This document shows, in pieces, positions 36,002 through 45,027 of a stretch of 64,000 nt of DNA. This stretch comes from Sphingosinicellaceae bacterium (GTDB lineage Bacteria; Pseudomonadota; Alphaproteobacteria; Sphingomonadales; Sphingomonadaceae). Position 1 is the stretch's first letter; each line of letters starts with the position of its first letter. Location of the stretch: contig CP079108.1 of assembly GCA_019285715.1 (NCBI GenBank), positions 248,001 to 312,000 of the forward strand, given 5' to 3'. Made by a program: the position numbers and the translations under genes. The notes beneath the pieces were generated by a model. It ran no database searches. It was not told where the DNA came from and saw only the letters and a program-made list of their open reading frames with translations.

Positions 36002-36745
36002 TTATTGCCCGAAGCCGGTGAAAGGGCAGGGCCGCACCCTGGCCTGGTGGTCGGGGCTGCCGACGGCACCGTCGGGCTCGAGGCCGCGGTAATACAGTTT
36101 CTGCCAGCGGTCCGTCGGAGCCTGTGGCGGATTAGCGGCAACTGCGCGTTGGAAAGCCTGGCGCGACTGGCTCCACGCCTCGAATTGCGCCTTGAGATCG
36201 GGCGCTTCGTCGATTGGCGCAATACGGGCCTCGAAGCGCTCGAGCGCCGCCCGCTCGACCGGCATCAGTAAGGCGATCGGCTCGTCGATTTCGAAGCGGA
36301 CGCGGTGGTGGGCGCGGGTGAAGCGCCAGTTCATGGTGAAGCTGTACGGTGACCAGTCGGTCTCGATGATTCCGCCCAGCGCCGCAATGCCGTCCTTCGC
36401 TGCATTGGGCGTGCCGCCGATCGACAAGTTCCAGCCGGGCGGGGTGCGGAACAGCGCCGGGACATGGAAGGTCAGCGTCGCCTGCCCGAACAGCGCGACC
36501 GGTGCGTCGAGCTCGCTGGTGCCGGGATCCACCGTGATCGCCACGTCACCCGCCAGCGGCCCGCCGTTCCACTCGGCCGAGAAACCGCACGGGCTGAGCA
36601 ATTCCCAGCCGTGCTCGTTGGCGATCTTCAGCGGCAGGCAGCGATAGGCGAACGACTCCGGACTCGCATCCATCCAGTCGCGGCGCGGAGCTGCCGGACG
36701 CAGCCGTGGCGACCAGCCGGGGAACACATAGGCGACGAGTTCCAT
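36002..36745 (-). CDS. DUF6065 family protein
   Basis: 247 residues. The segments YVFPGWSPRLRPAAPRRDWMD, FAYRCLPLKIANEHGWELL and GIIETDWSPYSFTMNWRFTR match a conserved family of unknown function known to me as DUF6065, common in sphingomonads and other proteobacteria. No signal peptide is seen. The C-terminal Arg/Gln-rich helix (LKAQFEAWSQSRQAFQRAV) may be a coiled coil. The function is unknown. The 280 bp on its downstream side (35722-36001) hold no supported gene. Confidence 0.82.
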   Translation of the reverse strand: MELVAYVFPGWSPRLRPAAPRRDWMDASPESFAYRCLPLKIANEHGWELLSPCGFSAEWNGGPLAGDVAITVDPGTSELDAPVALFGQATLTFHVPALFRTPPGWNLSIGGTPNAAKDGIAALGGIIETDWSPYSFTMNWRFTRAHHRVRFEIDEPIALLMPVERAALERFEARIAPIDEAPDLKAQFEAWSQSRQAFQRAVAANPPQAPTDRWQKLYYRGLEPDGAVGSPDHQARVRPCPFTGFGQ

Positions 36746-36871
36746 CGCGTAAGCCGATCCGTTGCGGAGACGTCAAGCTGCATACCGCGCCGACCGGCAG
36801 TATTGCCAACTGTCATTGCAGGTCGGGCTAATCGTTCGGAGCGAGCAGCCAGGGCCTTCAACTTGTGCAGC

Positions 36872-39139
36872 TCAGAACGTCTTGCGCAGCTCCGCACCGA
36901 TGATGCGCGGCTCGCTGATCATGCCCGTCAGGTTGTTGAAGTCGATCGCGCTGACGATGCGAATCTGGTTGAGGATGTTGCGCGCGAACACCGACACCTC
37001 GAAGCCATCGAAGGTCTTGTAGCCGACCTTGAGGCCACCCTCGAGCATCGCCCGGCCGCGGAACTCCTTGGCAGCATAGAGGAAATAATTGACCCGGCTG
37101 CGGTAGACCCAGTCGGTATAGACGAAGATTTCCTCGTTGTTGGGCAGCGGAATGCCGTAGCGGGCAGTGGCGTTGGCGATGTAACGCGGTGCCTGTGGCA
37201 GCGGGTTGCCGTCGATGATCGCGCGGCCGGCGGAGTCGAGCGGGTTGGTTACCGTGCACTGGCCGGAGCCGCAGACGCCGACCGAGATATTCGGATCGCG
37301 GATCGCGGTGAAGTTCCAGCTGCCGCCCAGCGTCAGGACAAGATGCTCGACCGGGTTGGCCTCGATATCGGCCTCGACGCCGTAGCCGATGGCGTGGTCG
37401 GCGTTGATCAGGCTGGCGGAATTCGAGGTGCCGCCGACCGCGGTCAGCTGCAGGTTCTTGGTGCGGTACCAGTAACCGGTCAGGTCGAACCGCAGCGTGC
37501 GGTCGATCAGCTGCGCCTTGATGCCGGCCTCGCCCGAGATCGTCGTCTGCTTCTTGGCCACGGTCTGCACGCTGCCGAAGGTGACGCGGTCCTGGATCGC
37601 CGGCCCGAGGTAGCCGGTCGCGGCGCGCGCGTAGACATTGACCGACGGCGACAGCGCATAGGTCGCGCTCGCGTCCCACGAGACGTTGTTGGCGCTGGCG
37701 CGGGCCTCGATCGGCAGCACGATGCCCGGCGTCGTCGGCCCGAAGCCGTCGACGATGTCGCGCTTCTTGTCGTGCGAGTAGCGCAGGCCGGCGCGAAGCG
37801 TCAGCGCATCGAGCTTGTACTCGCCCGACGCGAACATGCCGATGTTCTCGTTCTTGTCACGGTGCATGATGTCCTGCGTCGACACCGTCGTGCCCGAGTA
37901 GGAGAACTCGTCGTAGTCGAGCTTCTGGTTGAAGTAGTACGCCCCGGCCTGGGCGCGGAAGCCGCCAAAGCTTTCGGTCGCGAAGCGCAGTTCCTGGCTG
38001 AACTCGCGCGGCTTGGTGATGCCACCGGTGTTCGACGGGAACAGGCCGACGTTGAGGCCGGTCGGCGGGAACGTGTAGATGTCGCCGCCGTCGATGTCGC
38101 CGGTGCTGTCGACCTTGGCGCGCTCGTAGGCGGTCACGGAATACAGCGTGCCGAGCCCGTCGAACTTATAGTCGAGGTGGAGGTTGGTGCCCCACTGCGT
38201 CAGCTTCTGCTCGGTGATGCCGTCGAGGGCGACGTGGTCCTTGTCGAAGCCGGGGACGAAGTCGTTGCTGCCCTGCTCGATGATGCCGGCGCGGAAGACC
38301 CGCGGCGTGCCCTTCAGGTCGCGGCCGTGGACGTTGAGCAGCGCGTGGAAGTCGCCCGACTCGTAGCCGAGCTGCAGGCGCCCGGCGAGGTCGCGGTAGC
38401 CCTCCAGCTTGCGGTCGGCGAGGCCGGTCGTGTCGTCGTTCTTGACCCAGTCGTCGCGGCGCTGGAGCAGGCCCGACGCGCGGAACGTGAAGCCGCCGCC
38501 GATCGGGCCGCCGACCGCAGCCTCGGCGTTGACGGTGTTGTAGGTCCCCCACGAGACGCTGCCATAGCCGTTGAGGATGTCCGACGGGCGCGCCGAATCG
38601 AGCTTGACCACGCCGGCCGGGGTGTTGCGGCCGAACAAGGTGCCCTGCGGGCCGCGCAGCACTTCGACGCTCTGCAGGTCGAACACCGGGAATGACTTCA
38701 GCATCGGGTTCTCGAGCGCGACGTCGTCATAGACCACCGACACCGGCTGCGCCGCATTGGGGTCGAAGTCGGTGTTGCCGAGGCCGCGGATGTAGAAGCG
38801 CGGGAAGGTCCGCCCGAACGACGATTCGATCAGCAGGCTCGGTACGCGGGCCGACAGGAAGCGGATGTCGAGGCCGCTCGAGTTGAGCGTGTTGAGCTTC
38901 TCGCCCGAGATCGAGGTGACCGCGACCGGCACGTCCTTGGCCAGTTCCGAACGACGCGAGGCGGTGACGACGATATCGGCGAGGCCCTGGCCCACTTCGG
39001 CGTTGTTGGGCGTCGCGTCTGCGGTCTGCGTCGCGGTGCCGATTGCCTGCGCACCGGCAATGGAGGGCATCATCGCCATAAGCGAAATCCCGGACGCCAG
39101 GATTGAACGGCGGGCGCAGCGGCGCAGGCGTGACGACAT
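36872..39139 (-). CDS. TonB-dependent outer-membrane receptor
   Basis: 755 residues: signal peptide (1-31), TonB-box-like DIVVTASRR (55-63), plug with PRFYIRGLGNTDFD and VEVLRGPQGTLFGRNTPAGVV, and a barrel ending in the aromatic Phe755 (AELRKTF). 'DVPVAVTSISGEKL' and 'FGRNTPAG' are typical of the large sphingomonad receptor group related to FyuA/CirA with unknown, often plant-derived or aromatic ligands. It lies downstream of the SDR gene on the same strand (208 bp gap). Confidence 0.94.
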   Translation of the reverse strand: MSSRLRRCARRSILASGISLMAMMPSIAGAQAIGTATQTADATPNNAEVGQGLADIVVTASRRSELAKDVPVAVTSISGEKLNTLNSSGLDIRFLSARVPSLLIESSFGRTFPRFYIRGLGNTDFDPNAAQPVSVVYDDVALENPMLKSFPVFDLQSVEVLRGPQGTLFGRNTPAGVVKLDSARPSDILNGYGSVSWGTYNTVNAEAAVGGPIGGGFTFRASGLLQRRDDWVKNDDTTGLADRKLEGYRDLAGRLQLGYESGDFHALLNVHGRDLKGTPRVFRAGIIEQGSNDFVPGFDKDHVALDGITEQKLTQWGTNLHLDYKFDGLGTLYSVTAYERAKVDSTGDIDGGDIYTFPPTGLNVGLFPSNTGGITKPREFSQELRFATESFGGFRAQAGAYYFNQKLDYDEFSYSGTTVSTQDIMHRDKNENIGMFASGEYKLDALTLRAGLRYSHDKKRDIVDGFGPTTPGIVLPIEARASANNVSWDASATYALSPSVNVYARAATGYLGPAIQDRVTFGSVQTVAKKQTTISGEAGIKAQLIDRTLRFDLTGYWYRTKNLQLTAVGGTSNSASLINADHAIGYGVEADIEANPVEHLVLTLGGSWNFTAIRDPNISVGVCGSGQCTVTNPLDSAGRAIIDGNPLPQAPRYIANATARYGIPLPNNEEIFVYTDWVYRSRVNYFLYAAKEFRGRAMLEGGLKVGYKTFDGFEVSVFARNILNQIRIVSAIDFNNLTGMISEPRIIGAELRKTF

Positions 39140-39347
39140 GGTTTACCCCTTGGCTCGGTCTACTCCTCCCCGGAAGTTACCTGCCTACGTCCCCTGTTTG
39201 CCAGGTTTGCAGCATAGCTATCAGGATCATCGCGACGGACAAGCCGTCGATGATGTTTCCGTTACAGTGTGGCCCCCATGCTTCAATGGCGGCGGGACCG
39301 AGTCCTGGGACCCCGCCACCATCGCTGCCGATTGTGGCACCGAAGGC

Positions 39348-40319
39348 CTAGAAGACCTCGCCGACCATGGCCTCGCTTTTTGCCCAAAGCGCGCGGGCGC
39401 GATCGGGATCGAGGGCGTAGGGCCGGACGCCACCACGGATGCCCTCGCCATCGACGATCTCCGCAACTTGGCAGTCCTCGCAGTAGCGCCCGCCGACCGC
39501 GTCCGGCGCAGCGACGAAGCCGGCCCAGGCCGAGGTTGCGGCACCCTGCGGGATGCTCTTGTACTCGAACACCGGCGCTCCCGCCGGCCGGGCGGCGTCG
39601 ATCGAGGCGATCAGCTGCGCGGTCGCTTCCGGGCTCAGGTGACGCCCGAGTTCGGTGTGGATGCCCCCCGGATGGACGGCGGTGGCGCGGATGCCCGCGT
39701 CCCGGTGGCGGCGGTCGAACTCGACGGCGAACAGGATGTTCGCGGTCTTCGAGCGGCCATAAGCGGTCCACTCGTTGTACGCGCTGTGCTCGAAGTTCGG
39801 GTCCTCGATATCGACGTCGGAGAAGCGGTGCCCCGCCGACGACAGGTTGACGAGTCGTCCGCCCGGTTGGATCAGCGCGGCGATCCGGTTGACGAGTACG
39901 AAATGCCCGAGGTGGTTGGTGCCGAACTGGGTTTCGAAGCCGTCGGCGGTCTTGCCCTGCGGGCATGCCATGATGCCGGCATTGGCAATCACGACGTCGA
40001 ACTTTCGGCCGTCGGCGACGAGCGCGTCGGCACAGGCCCGCACGCTGGCGAGCGAGGCGAGGTCGAGTTTGACGAGCTCGAGACTGCCTACGCCGACATT
40101 CGGCACGATGCCCGCGGTCGCCTGCCGCGCCTTGGCAAGGTCGCGGGCGGCACCGACGACATGCGCGCCGTGGCCGACGAGGGTGCGGGCGGTCTCGACA
40201 CCGAGGCCGGCAGACACTCCGGTAACGAGGACACGCTTGCCGCTGAGGTCGCCGCCGGCGAGGACTTCATCGGTGGTCGACTTGGCACCGAAGATCGGTG
40301 CTTGGGGTGATTGCGTCAT
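39348..40319 (-). CDS. SDR family NAD(P)-dependent oxidoreductase (retinol-dehydrogenase-like)
   Basis: 323 residues from the ATG at 40319 with GGGAG six bases upstream; the longer frame overlaps the AraC gene. Classical SDR motifs: VLVTGVSAGLGVETART (cofactor), NAGIMA, the catalytic AYGRSKTAN (YxxxK), and the WW-oxidoreductase/retinol dehydrogenase-like end 'VHPGGIHTELGRHL'. Such enzymes often reduce or oxidise lipophilic alcohols. It is divergent from an AraC regulator (145 bp), its likely controller. Confidence 0.9.
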   Translation of the reverse strand: MTQSPQAPIFGAKSTTDEVLAGGDLSGKRVLVTGVSAGLGVETARTLVGHGAHVVGAARDLAKARQATAGIVPNVGVGSLELVKLDLASLASVRACADALVADGRKFDVVIANAGIMACPQGKTADGFETQFGTNHLGHFVLVNRIAALIQPGGRLVNLSSAGHRFSDVDIEDPNFEHSAYNEWTAYGRSKTANILFAVEFDRRHRDAGIRATAVHPGGIHTELGRHLSPEATAQLIASIDAARPAGAPVFEYKSIPQGAATSAWAGFVAAPDAVGGRYCEDCQVAEIVDGEGIRGGVRPYALDPDRARALWAKSEAMVGEVF

Positions 40320-40464
40320 GGATAGCTCCCGGTGTGTGGCTCCCAGCCCAGATAGTCGCTGGAGGTCAGATCGCCGCGCCCGATGCCGCCAGCTTCTTGC
40401 CTGATCCTGCCAGATCGCTGGTGCCGTGCTTGTACTCGCCGGTGCGGGGGGCGATGTTGCCGCC

Positions 40465-41358
40465 ATGCCCGAACCGATGAACCAGCTACGCGAAATGGTG
40501 TGCCGGCACGCGCGGGCCGGCGCGGTTGACCTGCCCATCCCCCGGTTGAACATTCGCATCGGCACCGAGAAGACCGGGCGGCTGCCGGGGCTGTACGAGG
40601 CGATGCTGTGCTTCATCCTGCAGGGGTCGAAGCGCGTCACCATCGGCGACCAGACCCACGAGTATCACGGCGCGAGCTTCCTGCTCGCCTCGATCGACCT
40701 GCCGACCACCGGGCAGATCGTCGAAGCCAGCCCGGAGCTGCCCTATATCGCCGTCGCGCTGACCCTCGATCCAGCAACGATCGCCGCGCTGCTGCTCGAC
40801 CTGCCGCCCGGTACCAACAGCGACTTGTCAGCCGGGTTCGCGATCAGTCCGCTGACCGACGACCTGCTCGATCCGCTGCTGCGGCTGGTCCGGCTGCTCG
40901 ACACCCCGGCGGAGATCGGCGTGCTGGCACCGATGATCGAGCGCGAGATCCTGTACCGCATCCTGCAGGGCCCGCAGGGTGGCATGTTGCGCCAGATCGG
41001 CCGCTCCGACAGCCGCCTCAGCCAGATCCGGCACAGCGTCGACTGGATTCGCAGCCATTATGCCGAGCCCTTTCATGTCGGGCGGCTGGCCGAGCTGGCG
41101 GGGATGAGCCCTTCGTCGTTTCACCGGCATTTCCGCGCCGTGACCGCGATGAGCCCGCTCCAGTACCAGAAGCAGATCCGGCTGCAGGAGGCGCGGCGTC
41201 GCCTGCTGGCGCGGCCGGACGGCGCGGCACGGGTCGCCTTTGCGGTCGGCTATGAGAGCGCGTCGCAGTTCAGCCGCGAGTATTCCCGCCTGTTCGGGCT
41301 GCCGCCGTCGCAGGACGCCGCCCGTCTGCAGGCACCACGGGAACTCGAGGACGCGTAG
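40465..41358 (+). CDS. AraC family transcriptional regulator with AraC_N cupin domain
   Basis: 297 residues from the ATG at 40465. The N-terminal domain (PRLNIRIGTEKTGRLPGLYEAMLCFILQGSKRVTIGD) is the AraC_N type found in regulators of SDR and aldo-keto reductase genes. The C-terminal double HTH begins HSVDWIRSHYAEPFHVGRLAELAGMSPSSFHRHFR and includes VAFAVGYESASQFSREYSRLFG. In many proteobacteria this regulator is divergent from exactly such an SDR, as here. The inducer is unknown. Confidence 0.9.
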   Translation: MPEPMNQLREMVCRHARAGAVDLPIPRLNIRIGTEKTGRLPGLYEAMLCFILQGSKRVTIGDQTHEYHGASFLLASIDLPTTGQIVEASPELPYIAVALTLDPATIAALLLDLPPGTNSDLSAGFAISPLTDDLLDPLLRLVRLLDTPAEIGVLAPMIEREILYRILQGPQGGMLRQIGRSDSRLSQIRHSVDWIRSHYAEPFHVGRLAELAGMSPSSFHRHFRAVTAMSPLQYQKQIRLQEARRRLLARPDGAARVAFAVGYESASQFSREYSRLFGLPPSQDAARLQAPRELEDA

Positions 41359-41400
41359 GTCGCTCGAGCATCAGTCCGATTGAGCATTCCAGGAGCCCAG

Positions 41401-42261
41401 ATGACCGAACACTCCACACTGCTGGCGGCATTCGCCCCCGGCAACGTCGCCGTGATCACCGGTGCCGCCAGCGGGATCGGACTGGCCGCTGCACACCGCT
41501 TCGCCGCCATGGGCCTGAAGCTGGTGCTCGCCGACCGCGCCGGGGACACGCTCGAGAGGGCGGGGCGTGCGGTCTCGGCTTCGGTCGGCGGCAGCGATGG
41601 TGCCGTGCTGACCGTCGCAACCGACGTGGCGCAGCGTGAGGATGTGGCGCGCCTGCACGAAGCCGCGACCGCGCACTTCGGCTCGGTCTCGGTGCTGATG
41701 AACAACGCGGGGGTCGGTGCCAACCCAGGCCTGCCGTGGCAGGACAGCGCCGGCTGGAAGGCGCTGCTCGACGTCAATCTGTGGGGCATCGTCCACGGTG
41801 TCGAGGCGTTCGCGCCGTCGATGTTGGCAAGTGGACGGCCCGGCGTGATCGTCAACACCGGCTCGAAGCAGGGCATCACCAGCCCGCCCGGCAACGGTGC
41901 CTATAACCTGTCGAAGGCGGCGGTGAAGTCGTACACCGAGACGCTTGCGCACGAACTCCGCAATGCCGGCGGAACGGTGTCCGCGCACCTGCTCATTCCG
42001 GGTTTCACGCACACCGGCATGACCGGCGCGGACGAAAAGCCGGCGGCGGCGTGGACGTCGGCGCAGGTTGTGGACTTCATGCTGGAGCGGCTCGGCGAGG
42101 GCGACTTTTACATACTCTGCCCCGACAACGCCGTCGACCGCACTACCGATGAACGCCGCATCCAGTGGGCCGCCGACGACCTGATACTCAACCGGCCAGC
42201 GCTGTCTCGCTGGCACCCCGGCTACGCCAAGGCCTTCGCGGACTATATGCGGGCACAGTGA
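41401..42261 (+). CDS. SDR family NAD(P)-dependent oxidoreductase
   Basis: 286 residues; AGGAG precedes the ATG at 41401. Motifs: VITGAASGIGLAAAHRF (cofactor), NNAGVGANP, the catalytic serine in NTGSKQGI and NGAYNLSKAAVKSY (Tyr and Lys of the active site). The C-terminal region 'GDFYILCPDNAVDRTTDERRI' is known from a group of SDRs that act on unidentified alcohols. It is 42 bp downstream of the AraC gene on the same strand, possibly co-transcribed. Confidence 0.9.
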   Translation: MTEHSTLLAAFAPGNVAVITGAASGIGLAAAHRFAAMGLKLVLADRAGDTLERAGRAVSASVGGSDGAVLTVATDVAQREDVARLHEAATAHFGSVSVLMNNAGVGANPGLPWQDSAGWKALLDVNLWGIVHGVEAFAPSMLASGRPGVIVNTGSKQGITSPPGNGAYNLSKAAVKSYTETLAHELRNAGGTVSAHLLIPGFTHTGMTGADEKPAAAWTSAQVVDFMLERLGEGDFYILCPDNAVDRTTDERRIQWAADDLILNRPALSRWHPGYAKAFADYMRAQ

Positions 42262-42314
42262 GCTGATGCCCGGCTCATGCTCGCCCTGACCGGGACGGCG
42301 ATGCGGGAGCCACG

Positions 42315-42500
42315 TCAGAGTTGCTCGATCTGCCGGGCCGCTGCGATCAGTCGATGCCCTGACAGGGATGCCGATGCTGCGTCGAGGACAATCATCGAGG
42401 CACCACTCATCACGACGACTTCGCCGTCGACGACCATGACTTCCATCGCCTCTGTCACCAAGTCGACATCGTAGTCATCGGGGACGAAGGGCCGCGCCAT
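42315..42500 (-). CDS. Small hypothetical protein (61 aa)
   Basis: A 61-residue frame from the ATG at 42500 (a longer frame reaches 42629). The sequence MARPFVPDDYDVDLVTEAMEV then VVDGEVVVMSGASMIVLDAASASLSGHRLIAAA has acidic N-terminal and beta-alpha character and looks like a genuine small protein rather than a shadow. There is no strong ribosome site and no known domain. It borders the pseudogene region, so it could also be a fragment. Confidence 0.45.
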   Translation of the reverse strand: MARPFVPDDYDVDLVTEAMEVMVVDGEVVVMSGASMIVLDAASASLSGHRLIAAARQIEQL

Positions 42501-42671
42501 ACCCAAAAATAGGGCGTTGATATCCGGCTGTCTGTACGTTGGTCGATCAAGTTGCTGGATTCGACACGGTTTCAGTGGCGCGACGTGCTGCTGATGTTTG
42601 GCAGATCCGCTTCGAAGATCGCCATTCAACTGGCGATAGAGCCAGCAGCCACGCGGTCGAGATGTGCGACA

Positions 42672-42968
42672 TCAGAGTGCGGCACCGCATCCTGGCGGGT
42701 GCATGGGCTCCGCCATCCGGAACCCACCCATCTCGAGTCGCCGCCCGAGCTGATCGCGGACCGTTGCCTCGCGGGTCAGGACGCCGCCCGACCATGACAG
42801 CGTTACCGTCTCATCGGCCGGTAAACCGGGGGCGTCGCGCAACGCCGAAGCCATGAGCGCGAGCTCCCGCGCGGCCTGCTCGAGGATGGCGAGCGCGTCG
42901 GTGTCGCCGTCGGCTGCTGCTGCCGAAACCATCGGCGCGAGGGCGGCGACCTCGTCGCGCGCCATGCC
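42672..42968 (-). pseudogene. Remnant of an N-acetylglucosamine kinase-like gene (BadF/BcrA ATPase family)
   Basis: The frame reads ARDEVAALAPMVSAAAADGDTDALAILEQAARELALMASAL, then LPADETVTLSWSGGVLTREATVRDQL and MHPPGCGAAL, and ends at TGA. This is the C-terminal third of BadF-type N-acetylglucosamine kinases, with the usual SGG...ALHPP.GAAL ending. The N-terminal ATPase domain is absent; an alpha-galactosidase remnant lies in its place. It cannot be functional. Confidence 0.6.
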
Positions 42969-43019
42969 CCGAGGCCCATGATCCGGCTGGCCAGCGGAAA
43001 GCCGACCCGCGCCGCAATG

Positions 43020-43427
43020 TCGTGCACGAAGTCAGCACCTCTCGCGCGGGCGTCAGCTTGAAGCTGCCGGGGGGCAGCTTGTCGGTCGGGTGCGCCGTAT
43101 CCTCGGGCCAGGTGAACTTGGTGGAGAGGACCGCGCCGATGCCGTAGCTCAAGGCGAAGTCGTAGTGCCGGTCGCTGAGCTCGACATGGTCGCCGGTGAA
43201 GGGCGCGGACCGCCCCATCATCGCCTTGAAGGTCTTGTCGGCGAAGGCCTTCATGTCGGCATCGCCGCGCGGGAACTTGGTGCGGTCGACTTTCCAGTCG
43301 CCCTCGGACGTCTCCCAGCCGTCGTCGAGCACGGCCCATTCGAGGCCGAGCGACTTGGCCTTGGGGCAGCGCGCCGTAGATCTCGGCGGTGGTGAAGTCG
43401 CGCTAATAACCCCAGGCGCACCAGACC
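43020..43427 (-). pseudogene. Remnant of an alpha-galactosidase-like glycosidase gene (GH36-type)
   Basis: In one frame VWCAWGY-stop-RDFTTAEIYGALP, and after a one-base shift in a C-run near 43366 the frame KAKSLGLEWAVLDDGWETSEGDW, then KFPRGDADMKAF joined directly to GRSAPFTGDHVELSDRHYDFALSYGIGAV and KFTWPEDT...KLPPGSFKLTPAREVL. These are the nucleophile-side and C-terminal parts of an alpha-galactosidase-like TIM-barrel enzyme with about half of the barrel deleted. There is an in-frame stop, a frameshift and an internal deletion, so the gene is dead. Confidence 0.68.
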
Positions 43428-43428
43428 G

Positions 43429-44015
43429 ATGAAGCACTTCGGCACGCCGGGCTGGACCGAGCGCACCAACCGCTCTGTCGACGACGCGCTGGCCAAGGGC
43501 GCGGTTGTGGTAAAAGTCTGGAAAAACATCGGCATGGTCGCCAAGGATGCGCAGGGACCGCGTCTTCCTCGACGATCCGCACTTCGACGACGTCATGCGG
43601 CACATCGAGGAGCGGCACATTCCGCTGATCGCGCACCAGGGAGAACCCAAGAATTGCTGGTTGCCGCTCGGCCAAATGACGACCGAGAACGACAGGTCCA
43701 GCTCCAGTCGAACGCCGATTACGCCAAGGTTCGCAACTTCTTCGTCAAATACCAGGATCGGCTGCTGTACGGACCGACCTGACGCTGAGTGCGCCCAACC
43801 CGAAGGCGCGGGCTCAGAACCCGCCGGCCACGAACGCCGGTTTCGCTAAGGAGGCTGAAGACGCCTGGCGCTCCGACTGGCACTATCTGGCGACGCCGCT
43901 GGTACAGCATGTTGACGCCATTGCCGCCGACGCCAAAGGGCTCGCCCTGCCGCGGACTGTCATCGACAAGATCAACTATCGCAGCGCCCGGCGCGAGTTC
44001 CACCTTGGCACGTGA
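43429..44015 (+). pseudogene. Frameshifted amidohydrolase-type gene
   Basis: The coding signal moves between three frames: KHFGTPGWTERTNRSVDDALAKGAVVVKVWKNIGM (43429 on), RVFLDDPHFDDVMRHIEERHIPLIAHQGEPKNCWLPLGQM (43560-43680), YAKVRNFFVKYQDRLLYG (about 43720-43773), then DLTLSAPNP...AWRSDWHYLATPLVQHVDAIAADAKGLALPRTVIDKINYRSARREF to TGA 44013-44015. Together they form the second half of a metal-dependent amidohydrolase. The beginning is missing, and it abuts the alpha-galactosidase remnant. At least three frameshifts make it a pseudogene. Confidence 0.75.
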
Positions 44016-44030
44016 CGCGGCAGCGGGCGA

Positions 44031-44846
44031 TCAGGCGAGGTGCAGCCTGAAGCCCAGGCTGTCGCTCGCCGCCTGCACCGCGTCGGGCACCGGACTGTCG
44101 GTGACGAGGTCGTTGATCTCGGCGATGTTAATGATCCGGTGCAGGCAGACGCGGCCGAACTTCGATTGGTCGGTGACGGCGATGACCCGCCGGGCAGCCT
44201 GCACCATCTTGCGGTTGAGCATCGCCTCGGGCTCGTAGTGGGTGGTGATGCCGTATTCGATGTCGAAGCCGTCGACCCCCAGGAACAGCTTGTCGACCCG
44301 CAGGTCGTCGAGCGCGCCGACGGTCTGGTTGCCATAGAAGGCCATGTTCTTGCGGCGGAAACTGCCGCCGAGCATGACGATGCTGATGCGCTCCTTCTGG
44401 GCCAGCTCCGACAGGATATCGAGGTCGTTGGTGAGGACGGTGATGTCCTCGTCGTCGGGCAGGTGGCGGGCGATCTGCAGCGTGGTAGTGCCTGAATCGA
44501 GAACGACGGATTCGCCGGGCCTGACCATGGCAGCGGCCAACTTGCCAATCCGCATTTTCTCGTCGGTATGGCTCGACCGCTTGGCTTCGACTGCCGGCTC
44601 GGCAGTAACGTTGACCGGGCCGACACCGGCCGATGCGACCAAGATTGCGCCACCATAAGAGCGCTCGGCGATGCCGCGGACCGTAAGGAAATGCAGGTCC
44701 TTCCGGATCGTCTGCATCGATACGCTGAACCGCTCGGCGAGCGGCGCGACCTGGACGCTGCCGCGATCACGTAACAGGCTGCCGATCAGCTGGCGCCGCT
44801 CGCTGGTATCGCGTGTAATTGACAAGCTCGTTCGGCCCCGCTGCAA
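44031..44846 (-). CDS. DeoR/GlpR family transcriptional regulator of sugar metabolism
   Basis: 271 residues from a TTG at 44846 (AAGG 7 nt upstream); a second TTG at 44825 is possible. The N-terminal DeoR HTH is SERRQLIGSLLRDRGSVQVAPLAERFSVSMQTIRKDLHFL. The sensor domain has the sugar-phosphate-binding signatures VVLDSGTTTLQIARHL and TNDLDI, and near the end the conserved AVTDQSKFGR. It looks intact. Its probable targets are carbohydrate genes; the neighbouring ones are decayed, so it may now be an orphan. Confidence 0.9.
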   Translation of the reverse strand: MQRGRTSLSITRDTSERRQLIGSLLRDRGSVQVAPLAERFSVSMQTIRKDLHFLTVRGIAERSYGGAILVASAGVGPVNVTAEPAVEAKRSSHTDEKMRIGKLAAAMVRPGESVVLDSGTTTLQIARHLPDDEDITVLTNDLDILSELAQKERISIVMLGGSFRRKNMAFYGNQTVGALDDLRVDKLFLGVDGFDIEYGITTHYEPEAMLNRKMVQAARRVIAVTDQSKFGRVCLHRIINIAEINDLVTDSPVPDAVQAASDSLGFRLHLA

Positions 44847-44890
44847 TGACTTGCCTTACCAACTCCCCGAGCCGCTAGCAATCAGGTCAA

Positions 44891-44918
44891 ATATGTTTCG
44901 TTTAATTTCGGTTTGACA
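44891..44918 (+). promoter_or_regulatory. Possible DeoR-type operator and promoter
   Basis: The 181-bp gap between the divergent DeoR gene and the TonB receptor remnant is AT-rich here and has repeated GTTTCG/ATTTCG units (44895-44910) followed by a TTGACA box at 44913-44918. DeoR/AgaR regulators often bind TTTC-like direct repeats. The -10 box is not clear (TAGCAA at 44937 is the best fit). Once probably the receptor's promoter; only suggestive. Confidence 0.3.
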
Positions 44919-45027
44919 CCGCTCGGCGGAGCGAGATAGCAATACACTGGGAACGACAATGCCAAAGCGAAACGTGCCGCTCGAAAAATAGGCACTAGGG
45001 GCGGCTTGGCATCAAGGGGTTGAGCAG

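Noticed and set aside
36464..38695. A 743-codon open frame antisense to a TonB receptor
   Set aside because: High-GC shadow frame: low complexity, no recognisable domain, and the receptor on the minus strand is complete.
44847..45027. Intact TonB receptor gene downstream of the DeoR regulator
   Set aside because: Frames shift within the signal region and the barrel is missing, so it is listed as a pseudogene.
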